From positions 1,116,001 through 1,180,000 of the forward strand of contig NZ_CP036298.1 in the NCBI RefSeq assembly GCF_007752135.1: a stretch of DNA of 64,000 nucleotides, written 5' to 3'. Numbering within the stretch: position 1 is the first letter of the stretch; each line of letters opens with the position of its first letter. Both the position numbers and the translations under genes were made by a program. A model generated the notes under the pieces. It did not search any database, was not told where the DNA came from, and was given only the letters and a program-made list of their open reading frames with translations. Below, piece by piece: positions 56,368 through 64,000 of the stretch. The stretch comes from Aureliella helgolandensis. Lineage in GTDB: Bacteria; Planctomycetota; Planctomycetia; Pirellulales; Pirellulaceae.

Positions 56368-56483
56368 CGGGCTGTTGATTAAATGGCAATTTGAATTTTA
56401 GCGCGGAGGTAGCATCCTTAATTGCCGTGTAGCGGAGGTTACCTTTCCTTGCTCACGCGGCGGGTTACTATTTCAACAGCCCG
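56368..56483 (+). mobile_element. 116-bp MITE, copy C
   Basis: Same ends, length and TCAC flanks (56364-56367 and 56484-56487) as copy B, and at the same point of the array unit. It has several differences from copy B (for example GATTAAATGG for GATTTAATAG). It was either duplicated together with the array unit or inserted twice at one preferred site. Confidence 0.87.
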
Positions 56484-56597
56484 TCACGCAGCGGGTTGCA
56501 ATTTCAACCATCCGTCACGTTCAACCATCCGTTACGATCAATATTGCGTCACGTTCAGCTAGGCCTCGTAGGGTGAGAGGCTATTTAGACCGTCGCT

Positions 56598-57344
56598 CTA
56601 GCGATCGCCGATGTACAGCGAGGCGACTCCGCAGGTCAGTGGTCGAATGGTGACGTTTTTCAGTCCGGCGTGTTCCATGCGGTCGGCTAGTGCTTGGCCG
56701 CTCGGAAATTCGAGCACGCTATTGGGCAAGTAATCGTAGGCGTCTTGATTGTTTTTCGCGAACGCTTGCCCAATCCGTGGCAGGACGTGCCGGAAGTAGG
56801 CTTGGTATACCTGTTTAAAACCGGGCAGAGTTGGTTGGGAGAATTCCAGTACGGCGACTTGGCCGCCTGGGGCGCACACGCGAATCATTTCTTGTATACC
56901 GCGGTCGGTATCTTGGACATTCCTAAGGCCGAATGCCACGGTTACCGCTTGAAACATACTGTCATCAAAGGGGAGTTGTTGAGAATCGGCTTCGATGAAT
57001 TCGAGCGGTAGCTTAGCGTGCTTTGCCTGATGCTTTTGAGAGGCCAATTTTAGCATGGGGGCGCAGAAGTCGGTGCCGTAGACTTTGACTCGACCTTCCA
57101 TTTTTTGTGCCAGCATGAGCGCCAGGTCGCCGGTGCCGGTGCAGCAATCTAGGATGGGAAGGTCTTGGTTCAGCCGCAGTCGGCGAAGGACCTGCTTTCG
57201 CCAGCTGATGTCGATTCCCAATGACAGGAGGTGGTTCATCAGGTCGTAGCGTGGCGCGATCTGAGCGAACATTTCTTGGACGCGATCCCCGCGTTTATCG
57301 ACGGCCCGCGGTTCGGTGGAGCGTGCTTGAGAGGCGGTATTCAT
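56598..57344 (-). CDS. ubiE: UbiE/MenG quinone-precursor C-methyltransferase
   Basis: 248 residues from the ATG at 57344; the frame is open to a TTG at 57386 overlapping the upstream stop. SAM-dependent methyltransferase with VQEMFAQIAPRYDLMNHLLSLGID, the SAM-binding LDCCTGTGDLALMLA, and the family signatures FGLRNVQDTDRGIQEMIRV and YLPNSV.EFPSG. It methylates the ring of demethylmenaquinone (or the ubiquinone precursor); menaquinone is more likely in planctomycetes. Confidence 0.94.
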   Translation of the reverse strand: MNTASQARSTEPRAVDKRGDRVQEMFAQIAPRYDLMNHLLSLGIDISWRKQVLRRLRLNQDLPILDCCTGTGDLALMLAQKMEGRVKVYGTDFCAPMLKLASQKHQAKHAKLPLEFIEADSQQLPFDDSMFQAVTVAFGLRNVQDTDRGIQEMIRVCAPGGQVAVLEFSQPTLPGFKQVYQAYFRHVLPRIGQAFAKNNQDAYDYLPNSVLEFPSGQALADRMEHAGLKNVTIRPLTCGVASLYIGDR

Positions 57345-57382
57345 CGGTCGGCCAATTTTCTGTTGGAGTTGTGGAGGCGCGA

Positions 57383-57970
57383 TCAAACCAAATAAACTTG
57401 CAATTCGCGGCAGCCGTGAGCACCAATCACTAGAGATTGTTCAATATCCGCAGTCTTGCTTGGCCCGGACAGAAACAGTCCAAATCCTGGCTTGGGAATC
57501 TTGGCGAGCGCGTACGCCTCGTGCATCGTTGACACAATCTTCTCTTTTTCAACGACCAGGACGAGGAATTGCGTGATGAAAAATACGACGCGGTGCTTGA
57601 GCTGCTCGTCCGTCAGCCAAATCGCCCCGTTCTCTGCAACCGCAAACTGGCCCCGATAGATAACAAAGTCGAGGAATTCGAGTTCCCGCGGGTCGCTAAT
57701 TTTCTCCAGCTCCACGTTGCCCGCTACTTCTGGGATGCCCGAGAAAATATGCTGGGCAGCTTGCCACTGTTCAGAGCCGTGCAGTCGCGAGGGGAGTTGG
57801 CTGAGGTCGGACAGGGATTCGCAGCTTCCTCCCGAGGCTTCGATCATCTTGGTAAACTGCGCGACCGGATCGTCGTACTTTATCCAGTCTCCCTCAAGCA
57901 CCTCGGGCAGAGGGACTTGGTCAAGTATTTGACGATTGAGTTTTGCGAGGATTTCTGTTTTGGATGGCAC
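57383..57970 (-). CDS. LUD-domain protein (LutC/YkgG-like)
   Basis: 195 residues resembling LutC, a subunit of the LutABC lactate-oxidation complex: VENGAIWLTDEQL-type segment (AENGAIWLTDEQLKHR), FITQFLVLVVEKEKIVSTMHEAY, and the closing FGLFLSGPSKTADIEQSLVIGAHGCREL. LutA and LutB genes are absent here. It lies upstream of ubiE in the same direction, so the two may share a transcript. Confidence 0.85.
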   Translation of the reverse strand: MPSKTEILAKLNRQILDQVPLPEVLEGDWIKYDDPVAQFTKMIEASGGSCESLSDLSQLPSRLHGSEQWQAAQHIFSGIPEVAGNVELEKISDPRELEFLDFVIYRGQFAVAENGAIWLTDEQLKHRVVFFITQFLVLVVEKEKIVSTMHEAYALAKIPKPGFGLFLSGPSKTADIEQSLVIGAHGCRELQVYLV

Positions 57971-58199
57971 GTCGATTGACCCAGGCGAAAGATGGCTGAA
58001 CTTTGGGCAATTCTTCCTGAGTCCCCAGTCTATTCGTTAGCGATTTTCCTACCAGAGGCGTATTAAGTAGTTCTTATGCCGGAAAATCGAATTGAGCTGC
58101 GTGAATTGCTGAAAGTGGTTACAATGCGTCGCTGCGTACCGACAATCTGACCTGTTCAGGCCTTTGTAAAGAGCGCTGCGTTTCTTCAATCAAGTCAAG

Positions 58200-59990
58200 T
58201 TGCTTCTTTTTCATCCTAGCTCAAAATTAAACGTGATTTCATCACTCGTTCCGACCGTAGGGCCTTTCCGCGACCACCTCAATTCGTGTTGGAGGGAAAC
58301 ACTGCTGTTCCGCTTGATCTTTGCATTCTTGGGTGGAATGGTCGTGTTCGGTGGATTGCCCGACCCGGCGCTGGCTAGCGATTCGCCGGCTCCTCCTACC
58401 TGGACGGTGGCTTGGTTACCCCAGGAATCCCCACCAGTTCCGGTCACAGAGCAGCTTGAGAATGCAGTAGCGGACGACGGTGAAGAAGGCTCACTCAGCG
58501 GATCCCAAGCGGATTTGGCCGAAGATTCGAGTCTGCCGGGTGCAGAAGTCGGCGAGGCCGCCAGCTCTTCCTCTGAGAGCAGCGAGCCGTCCGGTCAGCA
58601 AGTTGAGGCCGGGCAAGCGAATTCTTCACTGACTGCTGCCGGCTCCGCGCACGAGGCCGTACCTGAGTCCTCGGGGCCTCCCGCCTGGTATCTACTGTTG
58701 GCTCTCGTTCTCTTGGTTGCCAACGGATTTTTTGTCGCAGCCGAATTTTCGCTCGTCAAAGTGCGTTTGAGCCGCATTGAGCAACTGGTGGTCTCCAAGC
58801 GTTTTTTCGCCAAAACGGCGCGGTGGACGGCGCAGCGGCTGGAACGCTCGCTGTCCGCTTGCCAGTTGGGAATTACCATGGCCTCCCTGGCACTTGGTTG
58901 GGTGGGGGAACCCGCCTTCGCCAGTTTGCTGGAGCCGCTCTTGCGATTCGCCGGAGTTACCTCGCCGGCCGTTGTGCACACGGTTGCATTTATTGTCGGC
59001 TTCACGGCCATCACCGCGCTGCATCTGGTGGTGGGGGAGCAGGCTCCTAAGATCTTTGCGATTCGGCAGCCTGAAATGATGTTGCTGTGGTGTGCCGTGC
59101 CACTCAAAATCTTCTACCTACTAACCTACCCGCTGATGGCTGCGTTGAATTCCGCAACTGCTTGGATTCTCAAAATGGTGGGCCTCAAAGATGCGGATGG
59201 TCACGAGGTTCCCTATACGGAGGAGGAGATTCGAGCTCTGCTGAGCGAGGCGCACATCCACGGGAACTTAACTCGCTCTGAACATAAGTTGTTGGATGCG
59301 GTGTTCGAATTTGACGACTTGATCTGCCGGCGAATCATGCTCCCGCGCGGAGAGGTCGAGTTTTTGGATATCAATGCGTCGGTCGCGGAGACCATGGAGT
59401 TGATTCGCCGCACCAAGCACACGCGTTACCCCGTGTGTGACGGATCCCTGGACGAAGTGTTGGGGGTTTTGCATGTTAAGGATCTCATTGGTCGTTCGCT
59501 GGACGAGAGTTTCAAATTTCAGTCCATCATGCGGCCGCCTAAGAAAGTGCCTGAGAATATGCCAATCAGCAAATTGCTGAGGCATTTTCAGGGGACTCAC
59601 CAATTGTTAGCGTTGGTCTTGGATGAGTACGGTACGGTGATTGGAATTGTAACCCTCGAAAACGTGCTCGAGGAAATCATTGGCAACGTGGCTGATGAGT
59701 TTGACCATGAGGATCCCGACGTGGTTCCAGATGGCCCTGGGGCTTTCGTGATTGCTGGCAGCGCATCGGTCCAGGAGGTCGAGCACGAGCTGAAACTCTC
59801 TTTCGGCAACGTGGACGTCGACACGATGGCGGGCCTCGTCATGCATTTTGCGGAGCGCATCGTGAATGCTGGCGACGAAATCGACTTGGGAGTCGCTAAA
59901 GCAAGGGTGTTGGAAGTCGCCGATGATCGCACGACACGCCTGAGGATCATCCTGCCTCACGACACCGAAGCCAGTCTGGGTGATCGGTAG
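58200..59990 (+). CDS. CNNM/CorC-type (HlyC-like) membrane transporter with CBS pair
   Basis: 596 residues. An N-terminal signal-like segment (residues 33-60, ending ALA) and a Ser/Glu-rich linker of about 100 residues precede a DUF21 membrane domain (LLLALVLLVANGFFVAAEFSLVKVR ... GITMASLALGWVGEP). Two CBS domains follow (ICRRIMLPRGEVEFLDIN, VLDEYGTVIGIVTLENVLEEIIG) and a CorC_HlyC domain. Members export or regulate Mg2+/Co2+. The start is uncertain: TTG at 58200 has no ribosome site and GTG at 58233 is an alternative. Confidence 0.87.
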   Translation: MLLFHPSSKLNVISSLVPTVGPFRDHLNSCWRETLLFRLIFAFLGGMVVFGGLPDPALASDSPAPPTWTVAWLPQESPPVPVTEQLENAVADDGEEGSLSGSQADLAEDSSLPGAEVGEAASSSSESSEPSGQQVEAGQANSSLTAAGSAHEAVPESSGPPAWYLLLALVLLVANGFFVAAEFSLVKVRLSRIEQLVVSKRFFAKTARWTAQRLERSLSACQLGITMASLALGWVGEPAFASLLEPLLRFAGVTSPAVVHTVAFIVGFTAITALHLVVGEQAPKIFAIRQPEMMLLWCAVPLKIFYLLTYPLMAALNSATAWILKMVGLKDADGHEVPYTEEEIRALLSEAHIHGNLTRSEHKLLDAVFEFDDLICRRIMLPRGEVEFLDINASVAETMELIRRTKHTRYPVCDGSLDEVLGVLHVKDLIGRSLDESFKFQSIMRPPKKVPENMPISKLLRHFQGTHQLLALVLDEYGTVIGIVTLENVLEEIIGNVADEFDHEDPDVVPDGPGAFVIAGSASVQEVEHELKLSFGNVDVDTMAGLVMHFAERIVNAGDEIDLGVAKARVLEVADDRTTRLRIILPHDTEASLGDR

Positions 59991-60127
59991 TTGCAGCACG
60001 CCCGAGGAAGTCATCGACTCCTCCAGGAGCATGCCAATGGTTTCTGCGGTCCGCGGCAATGGCGGCCGCCAGCCTGCTTGGCAGGAGTGACGAAGTTTGG
60101 CAATCTGCCGGTAGCGAAGGGATCGTA

Positions 60128-61135
60128 GTGGGGAAGTGGCGAGTCTTGGAGTTGTTCGCTGGCCTGGGAGGTCTAGCTTGTAGCTGGCCAGAGGCGGAGA
60201 TTGCGGTCGCGCTGGATATTAATGTTAATGCCCAGCAACTCTATCGCCTTAATTTTCACCATGATTATCGACTCCGCACGCTCGAGTCTATGTCGCCAGC
60301 CACTCTGCAGCGATTCGGAGCGAATTTCTGGTGGATGTCCCCTCCCTGCCAACCGTTCTCGAGACGCGGGCATGGACTGGGGCTAGCAGACCCACGTTCT
60401 GCAGCGTTCCTCAATATTTTGCAGGCCATCGATGCAGTGCGTCCCGAGGCGTTGGGGCTCGAAAATGTACACGGATTTCAGGGGTCAGAAGCTCACGCTT
60501 CATTGAAGGCAATCTTGCACCAGCATGGTTACTACACCATCGAGCAAGAGCTTTGTCCGAGCCAGTTTGGTTGGCCCAATCTGCGGCCACGGTTCTATCT
60601 GCTGGCCTGCCGTCAGCCGTTGCCGGATTGGCAGCCTACTCCGCAGTATGGCCTGCGGTTGATTGATCAACTGGACGAGATGCCCGGCGCTTCACCGCTG
60701 TGGATTTCGGCCGAAGTCGTCCGCCGTTTTGAAAGTGCCATGGACCGCGTCGATGCGCTAGATGCGCGGGCGATCAGCTCTTGCTTTGGCAGCAGCTACG
60801 GAAAATCGATCCTGCATGCTGGTTCCTATGTGCGTTACGGGGAGCGGTACCGCAGGTTTTCGCCAAGAGAGATTGCGCGGGTGCTGGGGTTTCCAGAGGG
60901 CTTTCGCTTGGTGCCCGGTGAGGCTCCGGGGGATGTTACGGGGCCTCGTGGGGAGCGGGCTTCCGCAAGGCCAGCGGGTGTATCGCTGAATGCGCGGCCG
61001 GTTTGGAAGCTCCTGGGGAATAGCCTCTCGCTCCCGGTGGTGCGGTATGTTCTTTCGCACTTGCCCGATGGTCCTGCTACCTGGCTGCCCTGGGCCGATG
61101 ACTACTCCTCGCCGCGTTCCTCGAGCTCAAGGTAG
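60128..61135 (+). CDS. Dnmt2-like cytosine-C5 methyltransferase
   Basis: 335 residues from GTG at 60128, preferred over the ATG at 60059 because AAGGGA lies 5 bp upstream and the family begins right at this point. DNA-C5-methyltransferase motifs: VLELFAGLGG (I), MSPPCQPFS with the catalytic Cys (IV), ENVHGF (VI) and VWKLLGNSLSLPVV (X). The region between VIII and X is short and carries SCFGSSYGKSILHAGS and RRFSPREIARVLGFPEGF, matching TRDMT1/Dnmt2, which methylates C38 of tRNA-Asp, rather than restriction-type enzymes. The Dnmt2 tripeptide CFT is CFG here. No restriction gene is adjacent. Converges with and overlaps the next gene by 34 bp. Confidence 0.83.
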   Translation: MGKWRVLELFAGLGGLACSWPEAEIAVALDINVNAQQLYRLNFHHDYRLRTLESMSPATLQRFGANFWWMSPPCQPFSRRGHGLGLADPRSAAFLNILQAIDAVRPEALGLENVHGFQGSEAHASLKAILHQHGYYTIEQELCPSQFGWPNLRPRFYLLACRQPLPDWQPTPQYGLRLIDQLDEMPGASPLWISAEVVRRFESAMDRVDALDARAISSCFGSSYGKSILHAGSYVRYGERYRRFSPREIARVLGFPEGFRLVPGEAPGDVTGPRGERASARPAGVSLNARPVWKLLGNSLSLPVVRYVLSHLPDGPATWLPWADDYSSPRSSSSR

Positions 61136-61590
61136 ACTGCTTCGCGGCTGCGTAGCTGGCAGAAGAGGGCTCGTTTTTGATCGGGCAGCGAGTAGTCGAA
61201 TCCCAGGTTCTGTAGGAATTTTTCCGAAGAGCTAATCGCCATCACCTCCATCACTCCACGCGCTTTGGCGAGTTCGATGCAGTGCTTGACGAGGGCGCCT
61301 CCCAGCCCGTGGTCTTGATGTTCCGGGAAGACCGCCAAGCACTGGATTTCCGCCAGTTTCTTGGAGTAGATTTCGACGGAGGAGAATCCCACGACCTTCT
61401 CCTTGCGATGTAGCGCCACAAAACCGGTAATGAGCAACGAGGCGGTCTCTGCGCGAGTGCGACGCAGTAATTTGCGTTGCTCAACGAACGGTCGCAGCAG
61501 CTCGATGACTGCGGGGAGGTCCTGTTCCGTCGACGCCTGGATGGAATACTCTTCTGGCAAATCCAGGGGGAGGGGGGGAGTGTGCTGCAA
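61102..61590 (-). CDS. ArgA-like GNAT N-acetyltransferase
   Basis: 162 residues resembling the acetyltransferase half of N-acetylglutamate synthase: VIELLRPFVEQRKLLRRTRAE, EIQCLAVFPEHQDHGLGGALVKH for acetyl-CoA binding, and KFLQNLGFDY. It lacks the amino-acid-kinase half of classical ArgA, as do short synthases of some bacteria. argE lies 74 bp upstream on the same strand, supporting a role in arginine synthesis. Confidence 0.82.
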   Translation of the reverse strand: MQHTPPLPLDLPEEYSIQASTEQDLPAVIELLRPFVEQRKLLRRTRAETASLLITGFVALHRKEKVVGFSSVEIYSKKLAEIQCLAVFPEHQDHGLGGALVKHCIELAKARGVMEVMAISSSEKFLQNLGFDYSLPDQKRALFCQLRSREAVYLELEERGEE

Positions 61591-61664
61591 GGTATGTGGC
61601 CTTCTGGGGCTGTAATGATTTGCTGTAATGATTTGTAGTGGAGCTGATTCTCGGTAGTGCTACT

Positions 61665-62834
61665 TCACGATTGGACGCTACAGGAAAATCGTCGAAACAG
61701 TTGCTCGTAGATCGTGGTTCCTAGTTCTAGCTGTGCGAGCGTGATCCATTCATCGGGGCGATGCGCTTGTTCGATACTGCCGGGGCCGAGCACCACCAGG
61801 TCGGGCAATTCTTCAAAACAGCAACCATCGGTCGCGTAGCAAACGGCGGCCGGTTCGAATTGCCCGAGCAACTGCAAGACACTTTGCACGAAGGGATGTT
61901 CGGCCGGTGTGTGTAGTGGCAGCAGGGGCCGCATCGATTTGACCGTTAGCCCCAGCTCGCAGCCGCGAGCTGCGATTTCCTCATGCAGTTGCCGCCATTG
62001 CGTATCGGGCATGCTGCGCAGGAAGAGATGGCAGGTCGCTTTGCCAACGGTGATGTTGGACATGGCTGGTTCATTCTTCAGGACAACATTCAGCGAAAGC
62101 GTGGGCGGGCTGAAGCTCGAGTTCTGGAGAGTGGGATCGGTTTCGCAGCGCTCTGAGACCGATTTCAGGTAGGTCAGGAACGGAATCATCGCCCAGTTGG
62201 CGTTGAGCCCCTCTTGGGTACTGCTGTGTGCGGCCACACCCAGGCTGGATATCTCCAGGTGGCAACCTCCCTTGTGGGAGTTTACGAGCTGCATGTTCGT
62301 CGGTTCGCCGATTACTCCAGGCGTCTTGTTGTCTACCAGCTCGCGATAGTAGCGGGAATTTTCCACCAACCACTGGGCTCCGGCCATTCCGCTTTCTTCA
62401 TCGCCCGTCGCAAAGAAATAGATGGGAGCCGTTTGTTCTTCGATGGGGATGTTGGCAATTGCCGCCAGGGCCGCCGCTGCGGAGCCCTTCATGTCGCAAG
62501 CACCTCTTCCCCAGAGTTTGCCATCGGCAACGACGGCGTCCCAGGGGCCGCCCTGCGGTGCGTTCCACCCCTCAACCGAGACTACATCGTTGTGGCAAAA
62601 ATAGGCGATACCAGGGGCCGTGTCGGGCGTGGCCAGGGAGGTGCTCTGGGGAAGGCGTTTGGCCGCTAAGGCAACTTTGGAGATGCCGTGTAGGTCGGTG
62701 TAATCGAGTTTCTCGACAGTGAACTGTTGTGCCAGCAGTAGCGAACGCATGTGGTCGGCGACCACGGCATTGCTGTGCGTCGTCACCGATTCAAGCTGAA
62801 TAAGCGATTGGGCCGTCGCGAGGGCATTGATCAA
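61665..62834 (-). CDS. argE: Acetylornithine deacetylase (M20 family)
   Basis: 389 residues. M20 metal-site motifs in order: YFCHNDVV, GRGACDMKG, TGDEESG, and VIGEPTNMQ; the dimerisation domain (AHSSTQEGLNANWAMIPFL) follows. It removes the acetyl group from N-acetylornithine in arginine synthesis. Followed by the ArgA-like GNAT gene. Related M20 enzymes (succinyl-diaminopimelate desuccinylase) cannot be excluded, but the GEPTN.LVNSHKG pattern fits ArgE. Confidence 0.88.
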   Translation of the reverse strand: MINALATAQSLIQLESVTTHSNAVVADHMRSLLLAQQFTVEKLDYTDLHGISKVALAAKRLPQSTSLATPDTAPGIAYFCHNDVVSVEGWNAPQGGPWDAVVADGKLWGRGACDMKGSAAAALAAIANIPIEEQTAPIYFFATGDEESGMAGAQWLVENSRYYRELVDNKTPGVIGEPTNMQLVNSHKGGCHLEISSLGVAAHSSTQEGLNANWAMIPFLTYLKSVSERCETDPTLQNSSFSPPTLSLNVVLKNEPAMSNITVGKATCHLFLRSMPDTQWRQLHEEIAARGCELGLTVKSMRPLLPLHTPAEHPFVQSVLQLLGQFEPAAVCYATDGCCFEELPDLVVLGPGSIEQAHRPDEWITLAQLELGTTIYEQLFRRFSCSVQS

Positions 62835-63223
62835 AATTGTGCTCCAGACCTGCTGTCTGTTTAGCCGTTATAAAGGGGCGAATTTGACCATCCTACCCGA
62901 TTGAACCAGCCCTGTTAATGCTTATTAATTTCTATTCTCAACGCTGCAATTGGGGCCACTGGTGCTGTATTAGTGGTGCTGAGCTTGGTATGCTGCACTT
63001 CTCCCAATAAGCGGAACAGAGCTGTCCATGGGGATTGGGTCCCAGTGGGGAATTGTATCTTCGGCGGTTCATTTAAATCACAAGTGGCTTGTGTTATTCA
63101 CGGGCGTTCCGTCGATTGTCGGCCAATCTGTTCCCTTGTTGGACAGCCTGTGCCCACGAAGAAATAAGTAGTGACATTTCGCATTGAACTTCAGCAAACT
63201 TGCTGCGCCAAGGATCAACACCG
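62835..63223. other. Divergent intergenic region
   Basis: 389 bp between argE and glgC. Holds both promoters; no dyad, repeat or supported small frame. An AAGGA ribosome site for glgC lies near 63210. Confidence 0.5.
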
Positions 63224-64000
63224 ATGATAGACGTAAATCCCCGTTCTGTACTGGCTCTTATTTTAGGGGGCGGACGCGGCTCACGACTCTACCCTCTTAC
63301 CAAGATTCGCGCGAAGCCCTCGGTACCTCTGGCAGCAAAATATCGGTTGATCGACATTCCGATTTCCAATTGCATCAACAGCAATATCAATCAGATTTTT
63401 GTGTTGACCCAATTCCTGTCCAATTCCTTGCACGGGCACATTCGTCAAACCTATCGCTTTGATCATTTCTCGGGCGGATTTGTTGAGCTGCTAGCGGCAC
63501 AGCAAACGATGGAAGGTGGCACCGATTGGTATGAGGGCACAGCCGATGCGGTGCGCAAGAATCTCGAAAACCTCGACCAGCGGGGCGTCGAGTATGTGTT
63601 GATCCTGTCAGGCGATCAACTCTATCGCATGGACTATCGCGCCATGCTTAAGACGCACATCGAGAGCAAGGCGGACGTTACCATTGCCGCGATTCCCGTG
63701 GATCGCAAGGAAGCTCACGCGTTGGGTATCATGCGGTGCGATGAAACGGGGAAAGTCACCGGCTTCCTGGAAAAACCAAAGTCGCCGGAAGAAATTGACT
63801 TGGTAAAGATGGATCCCAAGTGGATCGATTCCCAGGGGGTCGAGTCGAACGGTCGCGATTGTTTAGCCAGTATGGGGTTGTACATTTTCAACCGCGATTT
63901 GTTGTTTGATGTGCTGGAAAAAACGCCCTATCAAGATTTTGGTAAAGAGGTCTTTCCAGCGGCGATTCGCAGCAAGCATGTGCAAGTCCACATGTTCGAC
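63224..64000 (+). CDS. glgC: Glucose-1-phosphate adenylyltransferase, 3' end beyond the window
   Basis: First 259 codons, running open to the window edge. Makes ADP-glucose from ATP and glucose-1-phosphate for glycogen synthesis. The nucleotide-binding ALILGGGRGSRLYPLTK, PSVPLAAKYRLIDIPISNCI, DWYEGTADAVRKN, LSGDQLYRMDY and the sugar-phosphate region FLEKPKSPEE are all typical of GlgC. Starts at ATG with AAGGA about 10 bp upstream. Partial only because the window ends. Confidence 0.95.
   Translation, partial: MIDVNPRSVLALILGGGRGSRLYPLTKIRAKPSVPLAAKYRLIDIPISNCINSNINQIFVLTQFLSNSLHGHIRQTYRFDHFSGGFVELLAAQQTMEGGTDWYEGTADAVRKNLENLDQRGVEYVLILSGDQLYRMDYRAMLKTHIESKADVTIAAIPVDRKEAHALGIMRCDETGKVTGFLEKPKSPEEIDLVKMDPKWIDSQGVESNGRDCLASMGLYIFNRDLLFDVLEKTPYQDFGKEVFPAAIRSKHVQVHMFD

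Larger units (their letters stand above)
55005..56530 (+). repeat. Imperfect tandem array of about 300-bp units with nested MITEs
   Basis: Anchor GCGGTAGCATCTCGAGTTG occurs at 55005, 55299, 55623, 56008 and 56317. Spacings (294, 324, 385, 309) differ because of one inserted MITE and a variable 15-bp motif TTCCGCGACCGTTTG present one to three times per unit. Each of four units contains GTAGCATGGTCCCCCGGACC, the arm-swapped form of the palindrome in the 229-bp array, and a CACGCGGCGGGTTGC block. The array fills the gap between the ubiX start (54873) and the ubiE stop (56598); flanking bases 54874-55004 and 56484-56597 contain decayed pieces and short CCATCCGTCACG-type direct repeats. Open frames inside it are not genes. 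Confidence 0.9.

Noticed and set aside
60128-61135. Restriction-modification methyltransferase
   Set aside because: No endonuclease or specificity gene is adjacent and the target-recognition region is short and Dnmt2-like.
62973-63167. 64-codon frame upstream of glgC
   Set aside because: No ribosome site, no family features, and it lies in the probable promoter region.

Overview
The window looks like chromosomal DNA of a planctomycete, most likely from the Pirellulaceae (Rhodopirellula/Blastopirellula-like). The evidence is the gene content: two secreted sulfatases, a DUF1559 prepilin-like protein, a DUF1552 plus DUF1587/1592/1588/1585 (PSCyt) pair, a DUF1800/DUF1501 pair, an ECF sigma factor overlapping a Ser/Thr kinase with an N-terminal zinc finger, an M56/carboxypeptidase-regulatory giant protein and a secreted Hint-domain protein. 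Genes are loosely packed, and long extragenic spacers hold repeats. No rRNA, tRNA or CRISPR array was seen.

Layout. 0.2-5.6 kb: two sulfatases, a GNAT acetyltransferase and a GT1-type glycosyltransferase. 5.9-7.7 kb: first copy of a 1,807-bp ISNCY-like insertion sequence, next to a 5'-truncated thioredoxin-domain gene. 9-10.9 kb: a lipoprotein, a glycerophosphodiesterase remnant and an alpha/beta-hydrolase fused to a CPXCG zinc ribbon. 11.3-20 kb: an operon of a BlaI-type repressor, a 1,855-residue M56 metallopeptidase with about nine surface-type beta-sandwich repeats, DUF1800 and DUF1501, preceded by a clear promoter and operator. 20.4-27.7 kb: TspO, AlkB-like dioxygenase, three secreted proteins, a Tat-type metallophosphoesterase and DUF1559. 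27.9-30.1 kb: ECF sigma factor and kinase. 30.7-34 kb: DUF1552 and PSCyt pair.

34.9-41.6 kb (minus strand): rpmA, obgE, coaX and two dynamin-like GTPases, the last four tightly spaced. 41.7-45.4 kb: a secreted protein, a metal ABC permease fused to a DtxR-like domain, and an SDR dehydrogenase. 45.5-48.3 kb: a 229-bp tandem repeat array interrupted by the second IS copy. 48.4-58 kb: a YjhG-type sugar-acid dehydratase, a TPR protein divergent from a secreted Hint protein, ubiX, a second repeat array carrying two 116-bp MITEs, ubiE/menG and a LutC-like protein. 58.2-64 kb: a CNNM/CorC transporter, a Dnmt2-like cytosine-C5 methyltransferase, an ArgA-like GNAT with argE, and the 5' part of glgC.

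The most unusual material is: (a) the BlaI-M56-DUF1800-DUF1501 operon with its operator; (b) the Obg-CoaX-dynamin-pair operon; (c) the bacterial Dnmt2-like enzyme; (d) a family of extragenic repeats, including a 116-bp MITE with 4-bp target duplications and a palindrome whose two stem halves covary between arrays; (e) two domain fusions, hydrolase-CPXCG and permease-DtxR. Function calls rest on motif recognition by eye; no database search was run.
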